Part shown: one piece after another, positions 6,006 through 8,431 of the stretch
Layout: each line of letters starts with the position of its first letter
Numbering within the stretch: the first letter of the stretch is position 1
From: CAVPGH01 sp046726955
GTDB taxonomy: Bacteria > Acidobacteriota > Vicinamibacteria > Fen-336
DNA length: 8,431 nt
Assembly: GCA_046726955.1 (NCBI GenBank)
Contig: JBKPBQ010000158.1
Span: forward strand, 1-8,431
Direction of reading: 5' to 3'
The notes under the pieces: model-generated
Databases searched by the model: none
The model's input: only the letters and a program-made list of their open reading frames with translations
What the model was told of the DNA's origin: nothing
Position numbers and translations under genes: made by a program

Positions 6006-8431
6006 ATGGCGAAGCGACTCCCGTGTGTCGTGCTCGTGGGAGCGGCGTTCGGGACGTTGCTCGTCGGTTCCGCGGCCGCGGCGGGCTGGGCTTCCCTCGG
6101 CGCCTTTCCTGCCCCCACCCGCGAGCGAAACGCGCTCGTCTTCCGCAGCGAGCAGGGCACAGCCGCGCTCACCGTGCTCTCTCCCGAGGTCGTGCGCCTC
6201 CGCTTCTCGCCCACTCCGGCCTTCGGCCGCGACCACTCGTACGCCGTGGTCCCCCGCGACTTCGGCGACCCCGGCGCGTCGTTCGACGTCGGGAGCGACC
6301 GGTCGGTGGTCACGACGCGCGCCCTCAAGGTCACGGTTCGCCACTCGCCCTTCCGGGTCGCGTTCGCCACCGCCGCCGGGGAGTCGCTCGACGAGGACGA
6401 TCCCGACCTGGGCACGGCGGTCGCGGGCACCCGGGTCAAGGTCTGGAAGCGCTTGCGCGAGGACGAGCACGTCTACGGCCTGGGCGAGAAGATGGGCCGC
6501 CTGGACAAGCGGGCCCAGGGACTCGGCGGCTACGCCTACACCATGTGGAACAGCGACACGCCGGGCTACGACTCCGGGACCGATCCCATCTACGTCTCCG
6601 TGCCCTTCGTCATGGTGCTCCGCAAGGGTCGCGCCCACGGGATCTTCCTCGACAACACCTACAGGACTACGATCGACGTGGGTCACGAGACGCAGGAGCT
6701 CCTCGCCCTCGGCGTGCCCGCGGGAGAGCTCGACTACTACTTCATCGACGGGCCCTCGCCGAAGCAGGTGATCGAGCGCTACACGGCGCTCACCGGCCGC
6801 ACCCCGCTGCCGCCGCTGTGGGCCCTCGGCTACCACCAGTGCCGTTACAGCTACTACCCGGAGTCGAAGGTCCGGTTCATCGCCGAGAACTTCCGCCTGC
6901 GCCAGATTCCCGCCGACACGCTCTGGCTCGACATCCACTACCTCGACAACTACAAGCCCTTCACTTGGGACCGCGAGCGCTTCCCCGACCCCAAGAAGCT
7001 CATCTCCGACCTGCGCGCCCAGGGCTTCCGCGTGGTCACCATCCTCGACCCGCACCCCAAGAAGGAGACAGGCTACCTGCCCTACGACAGCGGGAAGGCC
7101 GGCGACCACTTCGTGAAGAACCCGGACGGCACCGACTACGAGGGTCCGGTCTGGCCCTCGAACGCGCCGGTCAACCCGGGGCCCAGCGTCTTCCCCGACT
7201 TCAGCAAGCCGGCGGCGCGCGAGTGGTGGGGCGGGCTCTACAAGCAGCTCACGGACGTGGGGGTCGCGGGGATCTGGAACGACATGAACGAGCCCGCGGT
7301 CTTCACGCCGTACATCCACACGATGCCCACGACGGTGCGCCACGACAACGAGGGGCAGCCCACTGACCACCGCGCGATCCACAACGTCTACGGCATGCTC
7401 ATGACGCAGTCCACGTTCGAGGGCCTGTCGCGCCTGCGCCCGGACGAGCGGCCGTTCGTGCTCACGCGGGCGAGCTACGCGGGCGGCCAGCGCTACGCGG
7501 CGGTCTGGCCGGGTGACAACGTGAGCAACTGGCCGCACCTCCTGCAGTCCCTGCCCACGCTCATGGGCCTCGGGCTCTCCGGCTTCCCTTTCGTGGGCAG
7601 CGACATCGGCGGCTTCGAGCAGGCGCCGTCCCCCGAGCTCTACACGCGCTGGCTCCAGACCGGCGTCTTCTACCCGTTCATGCGCACGCACACGTCGATC
7701 GGCACGCCCGACCAGGAGCCGTGGTCGTACGGGAACAGGTACGAGGCGATCAACCGCCGCGCCATCGAGCTGCGCTACGAGCTCCTGCCCCAGGTCTACC
7801 AGGTGATGCGCGAAGCGAGCGAGACCGGGATCCCCGCGATGCGCCCGCTCTTCCTCGAGTTCCCGCAGGACGAGGAGACCTACCAGATCGACGACCAGTT
7901 CCTGCTCGGGCGCGACCTCCTGGTGGCGCCCGTCGTGCGCGAGGGCGTGAGCGAGCGCGAGCTCTATCTGCCCGGCGGCGACTGGTACGAGTACTGGACG
8001 GGGCGCGTGGTGGCGGGCGGGCGGAAGCTGCGCGTGCCGGTGACGCTCGAGACGATCCCCGTCTACGTGCGGGCCGGGGCCTTCCTCTTCCGCCAGCCCG
8101 TCGTCCAGCACACCGGGCAGATGAGCGGCCAGCCGCTGAGCGTGACCGTCTACCCCGCGGCCCAGTCCGAGGCGACGCTCTACGAGGACGACGGCGAGAG
8201 CCTCGCCTATCGCAAGGGCGCCTTCGCCCGGCGGCGCTTCGCGCAGCGGCGGGACGCGGGCCGCGTGAGCGTCGAGGCGGGCGCCGTCGAGGGCTCGTGG
8301 CGCCCCGCGGCGAGGGACCTCGTCGTGCGCCTGCGCGCGGACGGCGAGCCGAGCCGCGTGCTGCTCGACAAGGCCGTCCTCGCGCGGCTCCAACCCTCCG
8401 CCGCCGCCAACGCGGCGGGCTGGCGGCCCAC
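6006..8431 (+). CDS. Exported GH31 alpha-glucosidase (C-terminus cut by window edge)
   Basis: The frame is open for 808 codons to the right edge, close to a typical bacterial GH31 length, so little is missing. Residues 1-26 form a signal peptide (MAKRLPCVVLVGAAFGTLLV, then an Ala-rich cleavage region); C7 is not in a lipobox. Order: N-terminal beta-sandwich (about 30-270, with YGLGEKMGRLDK and TMWNSDTPGY), catalytic (beta/alpha)8 barrel (about 270-620), then C-terminal beta domains, including a DUF5110-like segment with LYEDDGES. The nucleophile is D426 in WNDMNEP and the likely acid/base is D504 in VWPGDN. Substrate-pocket residues include D309 (WLDIHY), D533 (GSDIGGF), R560 and H562 (MRTHTS). 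It probably hydrolyses terminal alpha-1,4-linked glucose from maltose or oligosaccharides outside the cytoplasm; alpha-xylosidase or other GH31 activities are less likely. It is divergent from the SGLT-like symporter, which could import the glucose released. Confidence 0.93.
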   Translation, partial: MAKRLPCVVLVGAAFGTLLVGSAAAAGWASLGAFPAPTRERNALVFRSEQGTAALTVLSPEVVRLRFSPTPAFGRDHSYAVVPRDFGDPGASFDVGSDRSVVTTRALKVTVRHSPFRVAFATAAGESLDEDDPDLGTAVAGTRVKVWKRLREDEHVYGLGEKMGRLDKRAQGLGGYAYTMWNSDTPGYDSGTDPIYVSVPFVMVLRKGRAHGIFLDNTYRTTIDVGHETQELLALGVPAGELDYYFIDGPSPKQVIERYTALTGRTPLPPLWALGYHQCRYSYYPESKVRFIAENFRLRQIPADTLWLDIHYLDNYKPFTWDRERFPDPKKLISDLRAQGFRVVTILDPHPKKETGYLPYDSGKAGDHFVKNPDGTDYEGPVWPSNAPVNPGPSVFPDFSKPAAREWWGGLYKQLTDVGVAGIWNDMNEPAVFTPYIHTMPTTVRHDNEGQPTDHRAIHNVYGMLMTQSTFEGLSRLRPDERPFVLTRASYAGGQRYAAVWPGDNVSNWPHLLQSLPTLMGLGLSGFPFVGSDIGGFEQAPSPELYTRWLQTGVFYPFMRTHTSIGTPDQEPWSYGNRYEAINRRAIELRYELLPQVYQVMREASETGIPAMRPLFLEFPQDEETYQIDDQFLLGRDLLVAPVVREGVSERELYLPGGDWYEYWTGRVVAGGRKLRVPVTLETIPVYVRAGAFLFRQPVVQHTGQMSGQPLSVTVYPAAQSEATLYEDDGESLAYRKGAFARRRFAQRRDAGRVSVEAGAVEGSWRPAARDLVVRLRADGEPSRVLLDKAVLARLQPSAAANAAGWRP

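Noticed and set aside
5937..8393. 818-codon minus-strand open frame opposite the GH31 gene
   Set aside because: It is antisense to a complete GH31 catalytic domain. Its product is a charged Arg/Val/Glu/His-rich string without domains, as expected from high G+C codon bias.

Overview
The window is G+C-rich bacterial DNA with six protein genes packed almost end to end. Four are complete, and one runs off each edge. Gene content points to Acidobacteriota or a similar lineage rich in exported repeat proteins (Planctomycetota and Verrucomicrobiota are alternatives). The pointers are a CRTAC1-type FG-GAP/ASPIC-UnbV protein beside exported TPR proteins, and a eukaryote-like SGLT symporter beside a GH31 glucosidase. 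This placement is inference from family distribution; no rRNA or other phylogenetic marker is present. No tRNA, CRISPR array, insertion sequence or phage gene was seen.

Left part (1-4196, all minus strand). In transcription order: a 182-residue protein of unknown function (4196-3648); a 516-residue exported protein made of fourteen back-to-back TPR units (3610-2060); a 569-residue exported seven-motif beta-propeller with an ASPIC/UnbV tail (2063-354); and the N-terminal 119 residues of another exported TPR-like protein (357 to beyond position 1). The last two junctions are 4-base stop/start overlaps (TTGA and ATGA), so these three exported proteins are probably co-translated.

Middle (4207-5895, minus strand). 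A 562-residue SSS-family transporter strongly resembles animal SGLT sodium/glucose cotransporters. Its stop lies only 10 bases before the GTG of the 182-residue gene, so the five minus-strand genes may form one transcription unit driven from the 110-base divergent region at 5896-6005.

Right part (6006-8431, plus strand). A GH31 alpha-glucosidase with a signal peptide is transcribed divergently from the symporter and is cut only at its far C-terminus. The simplest working model is that the exported glucosidase frees glucose from alpha-glucosides and the symporter carries it across the inner membrane. The exported TPR/propeller/TPR group would then sit downstream in the same operon, with a role that cannot be read from sequence.

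The points most worth checking are four. The predicted sodium-2 site serines of the symporter appear to be replaced by Gly/Ala although the sugar-binding residues are kept. The TPR-propeller-TPR export cassette is translationally coupled and possibly tied to sugar uptake. The TPR protein is a linker-free solenoid. The unknown 182-residue protein shows an internally repeated motif.
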